This document shows positions 12,026 through 22,761 of a DNA stretch of 64,000 nt, in pieces. The notes beneath the pieces are model-generated. The model did not search any database. It was not told the origin of the DNA and saw nothing but the letters and a program-made list of their open reading frames with translations. The position numbers and the translations under genes are program-made. Each line of letters begins with the position of its first letter. The stretch's first letter is position 1. Source of the DNA: Hansfordia pulvinata (taxonomy: Eukaryota; Ascomycota; Sordariomycetes; Xylariales); contig BJKQ01000002.1 in the NCBI GenBank assembly GCA_006538405.1, positions 1,488,001 through 1,552,000 on the forward strand, in the 5' to 3' direction.

Positions 12026-12179
12026 TATTATAAACTTAATCTTTTAACTTAATCTTATAATATATAATTATAACAGCTTATAAGCCCTGACGTTTTCTCT
12101 TTTTCTTTTTCCTCCTTTAAGGAGAATATTATTATATTAACGCACTCTCGCGGGCCTTATTAATAATTAATTTATAATA
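12026..12179 (+). repeat. 5' LTR of the Gypsy element
   Basis: 154 bp, preceded by AAAGT. It contains a pyrimidine-rich stretch (CTCTTTTTCTTTTTCC) and CGCACTCTCGCGGGCC shared with the 3' copy. It is more RIP-mutated at its 3' end than the other LTR (TTATTAATAATTAA against CCGTTAATGGCCAG). Confidence 0.9.
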
Positions 12180-13449
12180 TATATTCTCCTTTAATAAACA
12201 CCGGTAAAACGATAACACGAGCCGTAACACCGCCGATAAAACGATAATATAAGTTATAACACCACCGATAAGGCGATAACACGAGCCGTTATCTTTTAAA
12301 TATATAAAATATTAAATATTAATTCACTTTCTCTTTAAGTTAAAACGGTAATAATAAAAGGCTTAAATCTTTAATAATAACTTTAAGACTTATACGAATC
12401 GTAAAACTTTTAATAAAGTATATTATTTAAATAAATAACTCATTAATAATAAGAATTAACTTAATTTACGGCCGCGTTAATAACTTTAAAAAAGCGTGAA
12501 AAAAAGTAATCACTTTTCTTACCTCCTTAAGTTATTATTAATACGACCCTGGCTTTTAATAACTTAACTTAAGCTTTAAAAGCTTAACGCCTTTATCTTA
12601 CCGTTAACACGAATATAAATATGTTTAATTTAAAAAGAAAAGGCCTTTAAATATTACACACGGTTATACCGGACTTAAATAAGTAACGATTTAAGGTAAG
12701 GCCGCCGCGGTGTAAGCCGTTACCTTAAAAGGGCCTTTTTAACGGTAATAAAGTTATATTCACCGCTTAACGTTTAACGTTAATATATAAGTTAAAGGCC
12801 GATTAAAAGTTTATTAACGATAATTAAGATTAATAAATCTTTATTTAAATAAATCTTTCCTTTTCGGTTTAAGCTTAAATAGCCCCTTTTTATAAAGCGG
12901 GCAGCTTTAAAAAGCGTATAAATTTAAAGTATTATAACCTTAATTATTTCTTATAATACTTTACTTTATTATTTAAAGATCCTTATTAATAAGTAATAAT
13001 TAAAATTAAGCTTAATTATATACGGTAAAGGGTTAAAAAGAGGTTTATTACGTTCCTTTTTCGCTTTAAGTAAAAGTTATTTATAATAAAAGGTTAAAAT
13101 TAAAACGGTTCGGTTAAGCTTAACCGCTTTTAATAAGCCTTTTTAAATCGGATAAAAAGGATTATATATAATTATTAAGTCTTTTATATAAATTATAATA
13201 AAGTAATAATAATATATTAAGTTATCGCGTTAAACTTAAAATCTTATAATTTAAAAGAGAAGTTCCGGGCCGCGGCGGCACCGCAGCCGCTTTAAAGCGA
13301 TATTAAAAGGGACGGCGATAAAGACACTTAAATAATAAAGGTGTATAAGATAAAGGCCTTAAAGGCCTTTAAAAAAAGGTTTAAATAATTATAATAAAGT
13401 AAAGCGGGGACGAAAGGCCGATAATAAGCGCTTTAAATCTTTTAAACCG

Positions 13450-13530
13450 AGCTTAACATATATAAGGAAAAGGGCCTTTACCTTTATTATAAAAAAGACG
13501 GATATAAAGCGAATAAATATTTTTTCCTTT
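13450..13530 (+). pseudogene. gag nucleocapsid (zinc knuckle) relic
   Basis: At 13479-13520 the plus strand reads YLYYKKDGYKANKY. Undoing C-to-T changes (TGC to TAC, CAT to TAT) restores the CX2CX4HX4C spacing of a retroviral-type zinc knuckle. It lies about 1 kb before the reverse transcriptase, as expected for Gypsy gag. Its frame differs by one from the pol frame, by indel or by natural frameshifting. Confidence 0.75.
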
Positions 13531-14514
13531 TAATATAACGACCTTTAACGGTGATTCGCTTTATAATAACGCTTAATATAAAGGACGACTTATTATAAAA
13601 CGATACCGATTCGGAAAACGGCTTGCCTTTAAGTTAAGTTTTACTTAAAGGCTGCTTAACTTATACTTAAACTTAATTAACCTTTTTAAAGCGTTTAAAG
13701 TATAAGAGTTTAAGGATATTTAAATATATATAAATACGGAACCTTTTTTTATACCGGTCCTTTTTAACTCTTTTATTACTTTAAATATATAAGTCGATAT
13801 AAGGTATGATTATTATAAAGTAATAAGCGAATAACGCGTTTAATCTTTAAGTTTATAATAAATTAACTTATTTAAGCTTTAAAACTTATAATTAACCGTA
13901 AGTAAAGCGAAGTCTTATAATATATAACGTTTAATATATATAATAATCGATATTAATAAATAATTATTATTAACGTGCTTTTATATGATTTTAAAGTTAA
14001 CTTAAAACATTATATTAAAGCTGCCTTTTATAAAGCGTCGCGGCGTGATAATAAACGTAAAATAAAAGGAACTTAAAATCCGGGTAATAAGGAGTTTATT
14101 AATTAAGGATTCTTAAACGTGATAATTAAAGGACGGCCTGGTCTTTATAATAAGGGCACGTTTAATTAAGGAAATACGTAACGGGGAGTTATAAAGCCGT
14201 TAATAATTATTAACTTATAAGAAATTATAAGCGTCCTTTACCTTTATATTATTAACTTAACCTTACTCCCCTTTTTCCCTTTAAAGGTTAACGACTTTTA
14301 AGGGCTGTTTAACGAGTTTATTAAGGATAAGTTACCGTTATATTAAAAGTGCTTAAATTATTAAATCCGGTTATAAAAGGACATTAAAAGGAATAACTTT
14401 AAGCTTTTAAGCGGCCCTTTTTATAAATTACTGTAAGAGTAACTTTTAAAGCTATAACGTTAATTAATAAAGTTAAAAGATAAAGGATAAATTTAAGTTA
14501 ATTCCTTTTTAACC

Positions 14515-15670
14515 GCGGTACCGGTACTGCTTATTAAAAAGTTAAATAGTAAGTAAAGGTTTTATATCGATTATTAAGCCTTAAATAAAGTTATTAAAAA
14601 AGATAATTACTTATTATTACTTATCTTAAAGACGTTACGGTCCTTTTTAAAGGTAAAATAAGTGTTAAAGTTTAATATAAAGGCTGCTTTTTACCGCTTA
14701 TATATAAAAAAGGGTTAAAAACACTTAATTATATTTAAAACCCGCTTTAACCTTTTTAAGTGATTAATATACCTTTTTAAGTTAATAAGCGCTCCCGCTT
14801 TGTTTTAACGTTATATTAATACGGTATTAAGCGATACTTTAAGCGTTTTTATTATAATATTCCTTAACGATATCCTTATTTATAACTTAAGCTTTAAAAA
14901 GGATTATATAATTAAGGTGCGTTAAGTATTATAATTATTATAAAGGGCGGGCCTTTTTTTAAATAAGAAGAAGTGTGAATTTATAATAAAAAAAGTGAAG
15001 TATTTAAGCTTTATTATTAAAGTAAGAAAAGAGATCCGCTTTAACCTTAAAAAGGTTTAAGTAATATAAGAATAAGAACCCTTTATAAACTTACACGGGC
15101 TTCGTAGTTTTTTAAGATTTATTAACTTTTATTAAGATTTTATATAAGATTATTCTTTTTTATTAAAGCCCTTATATCGCTTAATAAAGAAAAGGGCGTT
15201 ATTTAAATAAGGTTAAGTGTAAAAGGAGGCGTTTTAAACGTTAAAGTCCGTTTTTATCACGTATCCGGTCCTTTATTAATAAGACCTTAATAAGCTTATA
15301 ATAATAAAGGCGGATTACTTAAAATAAGCTTTAAATAAGTGCCTTTTATAATATTATAAGTTTATCTTTTACTTAATAACTTACCACTTAATTAACTTAA
15401 CGTTAACGTAACGTAATTATAAGATTCACGATAAAGAGCTCTTTATAGTTATTATATACTTAAAGGTGTGGTAAATAGAATTACGATTAATAATTAAGCT
15501 GTTCACGGTCTTTATTAATTATAAAAACTTAAAATACTTTATAAAACCGAAGCTATTAAGTAAAAAGTAAGCGTGTTAAGTGGAGACGTTATCCTTATTT
15601 TTTTATTACCTTTATTATAAGCTTAATACATTAAGGGCTTATTTAAATATTTTATTTTACCGGTAATAAG
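14515..15670 (+). pseudogene. pol relic: reverse transcriptase and RNase H
   Basis: One plus-strand frame can be followed for about 1.15 kb. It shows APVLLIKK-type (14515 on), RFYIDY then a RIP stop and ALNKV (14557 on), KFNIKAAFYRLYIKKG (14668 on), and the catalytic block FLNDILIYN (14860-14886), in which the first Asp of the DD pair has become Asn (GAC to AAC). RNase H follows with RNYKIHDKEL (15412-15441) and VFINYKNLKYF, matching the TDHKNL-type motif of Ty3/Gypsy. Internal stops sit where Gln, Arg or Trp is expected. No frame-shifting indel is evident between 14515 and 15670. The integrase should follow between 15.7 and about 17 kb, but I could not read its catalytic motifs reliably. Confidence 0.88.
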
Positions 15671-17670
15671 ATATTAAAGATAATAACGGTTAAAAAAGCC
15701 CGTTTATATGGTTAATCTTTATATATTATATAATTAACACGGCGTTAACGTAAAAAGAGGTTTAAATAAGGTTAAGACCGGCCTTACCTTTAATAAAGGC
15801 GGAATTATTCGAAAAAGCGTTATTATAAAGATTATAAAATAAAGGAGTATTAACGGACGACTTATATTATACACACTTATAAAAGGTGTAAATAAAGGAA
15901 CGTAAGTTCTTTTAAACCGTAAAGGCAGCCGTTTAAATTAAAGATTATTAACTTAAAGCGGCCGGTGCGTTACGTTTTTAAGGATAACTTTAAGTCTTAA
16001 AGTATAAGCCGCTTATTATAACGCTTATTTAAAAGGTTTATAACTCTTCTTTAATAAGTTATTTAAGTTAATAAAGTATGTTTTTTATATTATATCGGGA
16101 TTTTTATTAAGATTATATATTATAAAATATAAAAAGGTTTATATAAAACTATTATTATTATAAAGCGTATTAATTTAAGCAGCGTTTTTAAGGTTTACTT
16201 TAACTTTTACCGTTAATAAACTGCTTTTAAAAGTAAATCTTAATAAACTTTATAAGTCTTCTTTTATAAACGGATCCGGACATGTTATAATAATTAATAA
16301 TTCTTATAAACCGCTTATTAAAGTATATATAACTTAAAACGATATTATTTATAACAGTAAAAGCGTGCACGGAACGCTTTTAAGATTATTAATAACGTTT
16401 TTAAAGCTTTTTTAATTACCTTATTTCCGATTAAGGATTAAATTAAGTAAAACGCTTTTAAACTCGGTTATACGCTGTAACAAGTATTTAATAATACTTT
16501 TTAACGGCTTATTACTTATAATTTAATAACAGGATAAAAAAAGTAAATTAAAAGGTTTAATTAATGCTCCGTTTAATAATAACCTTTTTATAATTAAATT
16601 AAGTTAACCACTTATCAGCTTATTAATTAACCTTAAATAATTAGGTCTTTATAATTATAAAGGTTAATCTTAACCGCTTTTTTTTAAGTTTTAACTTATT
16701 AACGGTGTAATCTTAAGCGTTATATTATAATAAGGTCGGACCGTGTAACTTAACGGATCGCACGGACGCGTTTTTAACTTACTTAAAAAAGGGTAATTAA
16801 TAAGCTTAATTTATAATTACATATATTTAATAATATTAATAAAAGTCGGCGAATCGGTCTTATCGCTTTATAAAGTAATTTAATAAAAGAGATAAGGTAT
16901 AGTTAAGCTTACATAATATTAAGACGGCTTAACTTAATAAAAAGCTAGATTAAATATAAAGAAAGTACACGGTAATAACGGTTTTATCCTTTTTTATAAT
17001 TAAGCTTAATATCTTTAAAAAGATTTATTTAATCTTTTATATAAACTTAATAAAATAAGCTTAAAACGACCCCTTTTTAAGTTAATAAGTGTCCGATTTA
17101 CGATTATTAATAATTTAAGTGGCTTAAAAGGATAGGTTTATAAAAGAGGAATTCCGTGTAAAGGTTATTTTTAATATAAAGAATATAAGAGGCCGTAACG
17201 GGTATTAATAAGTGTTAATAAAATAAGTAAGTTACGATAGCCTTAATTAAAAGCCGTTTTTTATAATAACGGACATAATAGCTTTAAACACGTTTAAAGT
17301 GATATAAGGTAACATAAAGTATAATAATAAGCCGTAACCGGTCGACCTTTAATATTTTAATTAAGGTAAAGCGTTAACGGTCCGGGTAATAATTATAAGT
17401 CCGGTAAACGGTTTTATTATTTACTTATAAAAGGAGAGCGATAAAGGTAAGTAATTTACCGCGTTTAATTAACCACGGTATAAAGGTATATCGTTTTTAT
17501 ATACGGCGCGGAGCCGGAGCGTTAACACGTTAACACGTGTACGGTACGTAAATACCTTAACTTTATACTTATTATAAGGCCGATAATATTAATATAAGGT
17601 CCGGGGACGGTATAAAGGTATAGCCCGTCACACTTATTATAAGGCGAATTTTTACCGGAGCGAGGCCGTA

Positions 17671-17824
17671 TATTATAAACTTAATCTTTTAATTTAATCT
17701 TATAATATATAATTATAACAGCTCGTAAGCCTTAACGTCTTCTCTTTTTCTTTTTCTTCTTTTAAGGAGAATATTATTATATTAACGCACTCTCGCGGGC
17801 CCCGTTAATGGCCAGTTTATAATA
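17671..17824 (+). repeat. 3' LTR of the Gypsy element
   Basis: 154 bp, followed by AAAGT. It retains more C and G than the 5' copy, so it is the better guide to the pre-RIP sequence. The purine tract expected just upstream is only partly recognisable (GGAGCGAGG). Confidence 0.9.
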
Positions 17825-18119
17825 AAAGTTATCGTTTTTAAAGGAAATAATAAGAATAAAGTAATAATAATAAGCGTTAATAAGGTGGGTTATAATAAAA
17901 GGTAATAATAATTTATTTTTTATATTATATATTATAAAAAGGTATTTTAATAAAGTTTCTTAAAAAAAAGGGCGCGCTTACGTTATTAACTTACTTTATT
18001 TTTATTTTAATATAATTATAAGTTTATTTAATAAATATAATTAATAAAATCCTTATATTTTTCGTGTTAATAATTAACGCGCCCTTTACTTACCCGCTTA
18101 TATACGCGTATATTAAGCA

Positions 18120-18240
18120 CTTTTATTAAAAACATTATTTTTTATTACTTTTATTAAAAAACGTCGTTTTTTATTACTTTTACTTAAAAGCACCGTTTTT
18201 TATTACTTTTATTAAAAGACGTCGTTTTTATTACTTTTAC
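18120..18240 (+). repeat. Tandem repeat, about 29-bp unit, four copies
   Basis: Four diverged copies beginning CTTTTAYTTAAAA and ending TTTTTTATTA, then a partial fifth, then a (TA)n run at about 18257-18276. It lies in the right arm of the DNA transposon, outside the LTR element. Copies differ mainly by transitions. It may be a subterminal repeat of the transposon. Confidence 0.75.
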
Positions 18241-19852
18241 TTATATATACCGAATTATATATATATATATATATACGCACACACCTTTATTATCACCGAC
18301 ACGCCCGTAACGCCTTATTTACCTTTTCGCTTTTTATCGATAAATAAAGCGCTTATAATATTATTTACCTTTTATTAATATCCGTGATTATACTTATAAC
18401 CCTCTTTTTTTATTATAATTCTTTATAATTCACTTATATGTTAACGGTGATCTCCTTTTATAACTTTAATATATTTATACCTTTTATACGCTTTAAATAA
18501 ATCCGATATTATAAAAGCTCTTTATTAACTCTCTCGTTTTTAACTTCTTTTTTATAATAATCTTTACGCTTTTTTATTTAAATAAAGTTATAAAACTTAT
18601 AAATAATATATAAGATTAATATTTGCTTTACGATTAAGTATTTTAACGCTTAATCTTAAATAATCTTAAACTTACGCTTTAATATATTAAACACCCGCTT
18701 TATTATTATTTAAATCCTTAAACTTTAAAGATTATATAATTCTTTAATATTATTAAGCTTTTTTATTTTACTTACTTATTCTTAAAAGTAATACCGCACT
18801 CCGTAATATAATATAAGGATCCTTATACGCGTATTAAAGCCGGTGTTTATAAGATAAAACCTTTCCTTTAAAACTTTAAAGTTATTAATAAAAGCGAGCG
18901 TTAATAATTATAAGTTATTTATAAACCCCTTTTTATTAATAAGTACGTATAAAAACGTTTTATTAAGCTTTATTATAATTAATACGTTTTAAAATATAAA
19001 GCCTTTACGATAACGTTATTTTTATTAAAATTATATAAGTATATAAGCGTAAATATATATATTATTAATCACACCGATATAATTATTAAACTCCGCGAGT
19101 TTAAGGTCGAATTTAAGGCTTTTATATAATTATTTATTACTTAATTACTTTATAAAGGCTTAATAAAGTGCTTTTATTTATAAAAGTATATTATTAATAA
19201 TCTTATTAATTATTATTTAAAGTAAACGGAACTTATTAATGATAATACGTTATAAAGTATTATGTGCTATTATAAAAAAGAATATTATTAATCGTATAAC
19301 GCCGGAGAAGCGTTTTAATCCTTTATTTACTTTTATATTATTTATTAATTAATTTAATAATTTATAAAAGGTTTAACAGTTTATTTAAAATATATATTAA
19401 AAGGCCTTATTATTAAAATACTTTAATTTATTATTATACCGAGCCACGGCCGTAAAGGTATCCTTTTTTATTTAATAAATAATATAATAATATTAACACC
19501 GCCGAATTTAACGTTATCGAAGTCGTTAAACGATTAATAAGCCGGCCGTGATAATAAGCTGTTAATATTAATTTATTTAAAAGGGTTATAAATATATTAC
19601 GAATAAGTGTAACGTTACTTAAAAGGCACCCCCTTTTTAACCTTTTTAATACTGCCTTAAAAGGTATAAAAGTAAGTAAAAAACTTAATATTATGCTTAC
19701 TTTATAATCCTTATTAACGGGTGACATGTTAAGGCATTACATATCTTTAAGACAATCTATATAAATAAAATTACTAATAAATTAGGTGAAGCGCTGCTTT
19801 TTAGCGCTGGAACGGCGTCTTGGCGGCTTATTATAGCAAAAGATCGGCATGT

Positions 19853-19895
19853 GACATTATCACCGAGCGCGTAACAGGTCCTATGTTTCTAGGCC
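19853..19895 (-). repeat. Right terminal inverted repeat
   Basis: Reverse complement of 10766-10808 with five mismatches. It is followed by TTA (19896-19898). Just inside it, 19740-19852 has normal GC content and two AGCGCT palindromes (19790-19795, 19803-19808), unlike the rest of the island. Confidence 0.75.
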
Positions 19896-19898
19896 TTA

Positions 19899-21201
19899 TT
19901 ATTACTCGTAGTCTCCATCGGGACCTCGTGATGAGAACCCTCTGCCGGGGACGTTGACCGAGATGCGGTAAGTGGCTTGCCTGAGCCTGTCATTTCTTCG
20001 TCCTGCCTGTTCCTCTCGTGGCGGCTGCTTGCTGCGCCCAAGGCACCCGGCAGTTGGGGGGGCCTCGGTATTTGCAAGCGTCATGGACCGGGGGGTTTTC
20101 CAGCCCTGTCAAATCTCGAATCTGCTCCCCGAGGGCGAGTGCCGCGATCGGGGGTTCCGCGTCTGCAGGGCACGTTACTCGCAGACGGTTTGAAGAGACT
20201 GAGGGGGGTCAACAGGGGTAAGTGGGCGAAAAAAAAAAAAACACGAAAAAAAGGCCAGAAAAAGAAAAAGAGCACGACAGCGACTACGCCACTTCCAAGG
20301 CCCGTGTTCCTCGATTACGTGCATTGGACCGGGCCCACACCCCTCCATTGCGCGCACGGCGAAAGCGCATTGGGTGGGGAGGGAGGGAGATGGGGCGAAT
20401 CGCATTGGTGGTGGTGGTGGTGGCAAAACCGAGTTTGCGCCTCGGAGATGGGCCGTTTGCAGGGCAGCCTGTGCTCGTAGTGCCTGTGTCGGCCTGGAGG
20501 GGTGGAGGGGTGGAGGGGCCGAGGGGGATGGAGGGGCAATGAAGTTTTCTGCAAGCAGCACACAACCATGGCCGACGGCGGGGGCTGCAGGCACGATGAG
20601 GAAGAAGGGAAAATTTTGCAGGTGAAAAAAAAAAGTCAATTGAGTCACGAGAGTGGCAGAAGAGTCGAGTCAGGTCATCGAGGTAGAGAGACACGTGTGA
20701 GTCTTGATGCCGCTGGTTACGGGCAAATTATCTAGTGTGTATTGAATAGGAATACCCAAGCCCGAGTAATTACATTATTCCGAAAGAATAAGCTAGAGAA
20801 AAATACACCAAGCCATTGAGCAAAAGTGCGCTGCCATGCGCTGGTTTCGTAGAGTCGTAAATATATGTTGTTGTAGTTGCTGCATATCCCAAGCCAAACC
20901 CTCCCTTTTTTTGTTGTGCCAAAACGCCGATGATGTATATGTTCTGTTGTGCCACTGTGGTCTAAAAAGAAAAAAGGAGAGAGGTGATGCCCCTGGTCGT
21001 CTCTGCGCTGTTGAACATGTAGGAACGTTGAAAATGTCGAAAAGGCAACAAAGTGAAAAAAAAAAAAACAATGCTTGGTCGGACGCATGTCCGGAACGTC
21101 AGGTTGAATGCGTCGGGGGTATCATGGGTGCGAATAAAGAAGATATGCCAGAACAGAGCAGAGACGAGGAAAAATCGAGCAGACTGCTGTCAAGAGAGCA
21201 A
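19899..21201. other. Intergenic, no gene recognised
   Basis: Between the island and the 3' end of the arrestin gene. Contains A-rich tracts (20230-20270, 21056-21069), G-rich stretches (20370-20530) and TACTCGTA at 19913. No frame resembles a known protein. Confidence 0.6.
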
Positions 21202-22761
21202 TCATGAGCTGCTGCCTCGTCGCGAGCTGCTGGCCGTCGTCGGTACGTTTTCGTCGCTGGCCCGGCGGCTCAGGGACAGGTTTTCGACGGCGTCCTCGGG
21301 GGACATGTCGCAGACGTAGCCCGGGGCGAGGGGGGCACGTCCTGGTAGATGGGAGGCGCCTCGTTGTCCCAGCTGACGCCGAGGCCGCCGCGCTCGGTGA
21401 GGGTGACGTTGAAGTGCATGCGCAGTATGCGGGCTACGCCCGTGGGGTGACCTGCTTGGGGTTCGAGAGCGGGGCGTACTCCTGGACGACGACCATCTCG
21501 ACGACAAGCTGGTGGGTGATTTCGGTGCCGTCACGGCTTTTGAGGTTGCACGAGGGCCGCTGGATGGGGTCGCACTGGTACTCGATCTCGGTCTCGATGG
21601 TGCCGCCGGGGCTGTAGTCGGACTTCCAGCCGCCGTGCAGGTCGGCCTGGCCGATGTTGCGTTCCGACGTGCGCTTCACGCCCTTCTTGACCTCGCCCTT
21701 GGGGGTGTGCTTAGCGCAGGCGGGCGCGACGGTCGAGATGGTCTCCTCGAGCTTCCACGTCAGGCGCTTGAGCTTCCAGTACTCGGTCGTCTTGGCGTCC
21801 ACGTTGTGCTTGACGATGCCGTCGAGGCGCAGGGTCAGCGTGTTGGCGCCAATGGGGTGCATGACCTGAGGGTAGTGGACCGAGGCGGTGATGTTGGTGG
21901 GTGGGAACACGCGGATGCTGTTGTGCGGCACGTCGGGCACGGCGAGAGCGCGCTTGACGTCGACGACCTTGAACAGCTTGAGCGGGTTGCCGGTGGCTAG
22001 CTTGGCCTCGGCGACAAATTCGTAGCGGACCGAGACCATGCTGTTGTCGACGGACGCGGGCAGGTGGCCTTCGAGCAGGACGGAGAAGGGGAACGCGTGA
22101 ACGCCTAGTTTCATCAGGGTCAGTTTTGTTTCGTTCGTCTGGTTATTTAGACAGACAAACACTCACGCTTGGAGAGGGTGGTGGGCTCGGTCAGAAAGTT
22201 CCACGTCTTGTACTCGGTCTTCTGGTGGGAGCACTCGGAGCAGTGGTTCTGGAAGGGCTTCTTCTGGGTGACGTGGATGACGAGCTTGGCGTCGAAACTC
22301 TCGACGTGGACGGGGATCTCGCGGATGTTAAGCAGCAGCTGTCCCGAGACGAGGGCGCCGGTGCTGTCGTCGGCGTCGCCGTACATCATGGCCGGGGGCG
22401 ACTCGATGCGCCAGTCGAGGGAGGCGTAGGGGTTCTCAGGCAGCTCGCGGTGGCTGCTCTTAGGCCCGCCGCCAAGGTGGTGCAGGCCCGGGAAGGCGAC
22501 GAGGCGGTGGTGGGCGAAGTCCTTGCTGCGTCGGCGGCCACCATCGGGAGTGCGAGCACCCGAGGCGGGCGAGGCGGGCGTAGGGGGGTAGCTGCTGTCG
22601 ACATCCTCGTCGGCAGACGAGTTGTACGAGATGCTTCGCCGCGGGGTGCTGGGTTGAGAGCGGCGGCTGGGGCTGTTTCTGCGCTGCACCGTCTCCTTGA
22701 GGTGCGAAAGCGAGATGTTCTCGTTGGAGGAGCGCAGGAAGTTGGTGACGCGGTGCGGCAT
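21202..22761 (-). CDS. LDB19/ART1-type arrestin-domain protein, with two single-base frame breaks
   Basis: Alpha-arrestin of the LDB19 (yeast Art1) family, adaptors that bring the ubiquitin ligase Rsp5 to plasma-membrane transporters for endocytosis. Exons on the minus strand: 22761-22167 and 22104-21202 (62-bp intron, phase 1). Repaired length would be about 499 aa. The N-terminus is Ser/Arg-rich. The arrestin fold starts around LDWRIESPPAMMYGDADD and continues with LLNIREIPVHVESFDAKLVI and FQNHCSECSHQ. The reading frame is lost at a C run (plus-strand GGGG, 21444-21447), regained in another frame, and lost again at 21323-21326; each break is cured by one extra base. The segment between the breaks contains PPIY, a PPxY-type Rsp5-binding motif, at 21345-21356. 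Taken literally the gene would stop after PKQVTPRA and lose this motif. Sequencing error is the simplest explanation, real decay the alternative. Confidence 0.82.

Larger units (their letters stand above)
12026..17824 (+). mobile_element. Ty3/Gypsy LTR retrotransposon, structurally complete, destroyed by RIP
   Basis: A 5799-bp element with two 154-bp LTRs (12026-12179 and 17671-17824) and a perfect 5-bp target-site duplication AAAGT at 12021-12025 and 17825-17829. The LTR tips read TATTATAA…TTATAATA, explained by RIP of TGTTATAA…TTATAACA. By eye the two LTRs differ at 16 positions, all C/T or G/A transitions, with no indel, which is the signature of RIP. Internally, the plus strand preserves a gag-type zinc knuckle and, further on, reverse transcriptase and RNase H in one frame, in the Ty3/Gypsy order. 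Nearly every stop in that frame is explained by a CAA, CGA or TGG codon hit by RIP. The element cannot be active. No primer-binding site could be matched to a tRNA. Confidence 0.9.
10766..19895. mobile_element. RIP-degraded DNA transposon with terminal inverted repeats, interrupted by an LTR retrotransposon
   Basis: The whole AT-rich island is bounded by an inverted repeat: 10766-10808 against the reverse complement of 19853-19895, 38 of 43 bases matching, starting GGCCTAGAAACATAGGA at both ends, with TTA on both outer sides. Between them almost all sequence is A/T, as expected when a repeated element has been hit by RIP (C:G to T:A). Removing the nested retrotransposon and one copy of its 5-bp target duplication leaves about 3.33 kb, a normal size for an autonomous DNA transposon. 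No transposase motif could be read with confidence. The minus strand between about 18.3 and 18.7 kb is purine-rich and Lys/Glu-rich, which would fit a degraded C-terminal coding region. The 3-bp duplication points to a PIF/Harbinger-like family, but this is inference. Confidence 0.65.

Noticed and set aside
19434..19727. 97-residue minus-strand ORF in the AT-rich island
   Set aside because: It lies inside RIP-mutated transposon DNA, has no recognisable domain, and could not be tied to a transposase; most likely a fragment of degraded coding sequence or chance.
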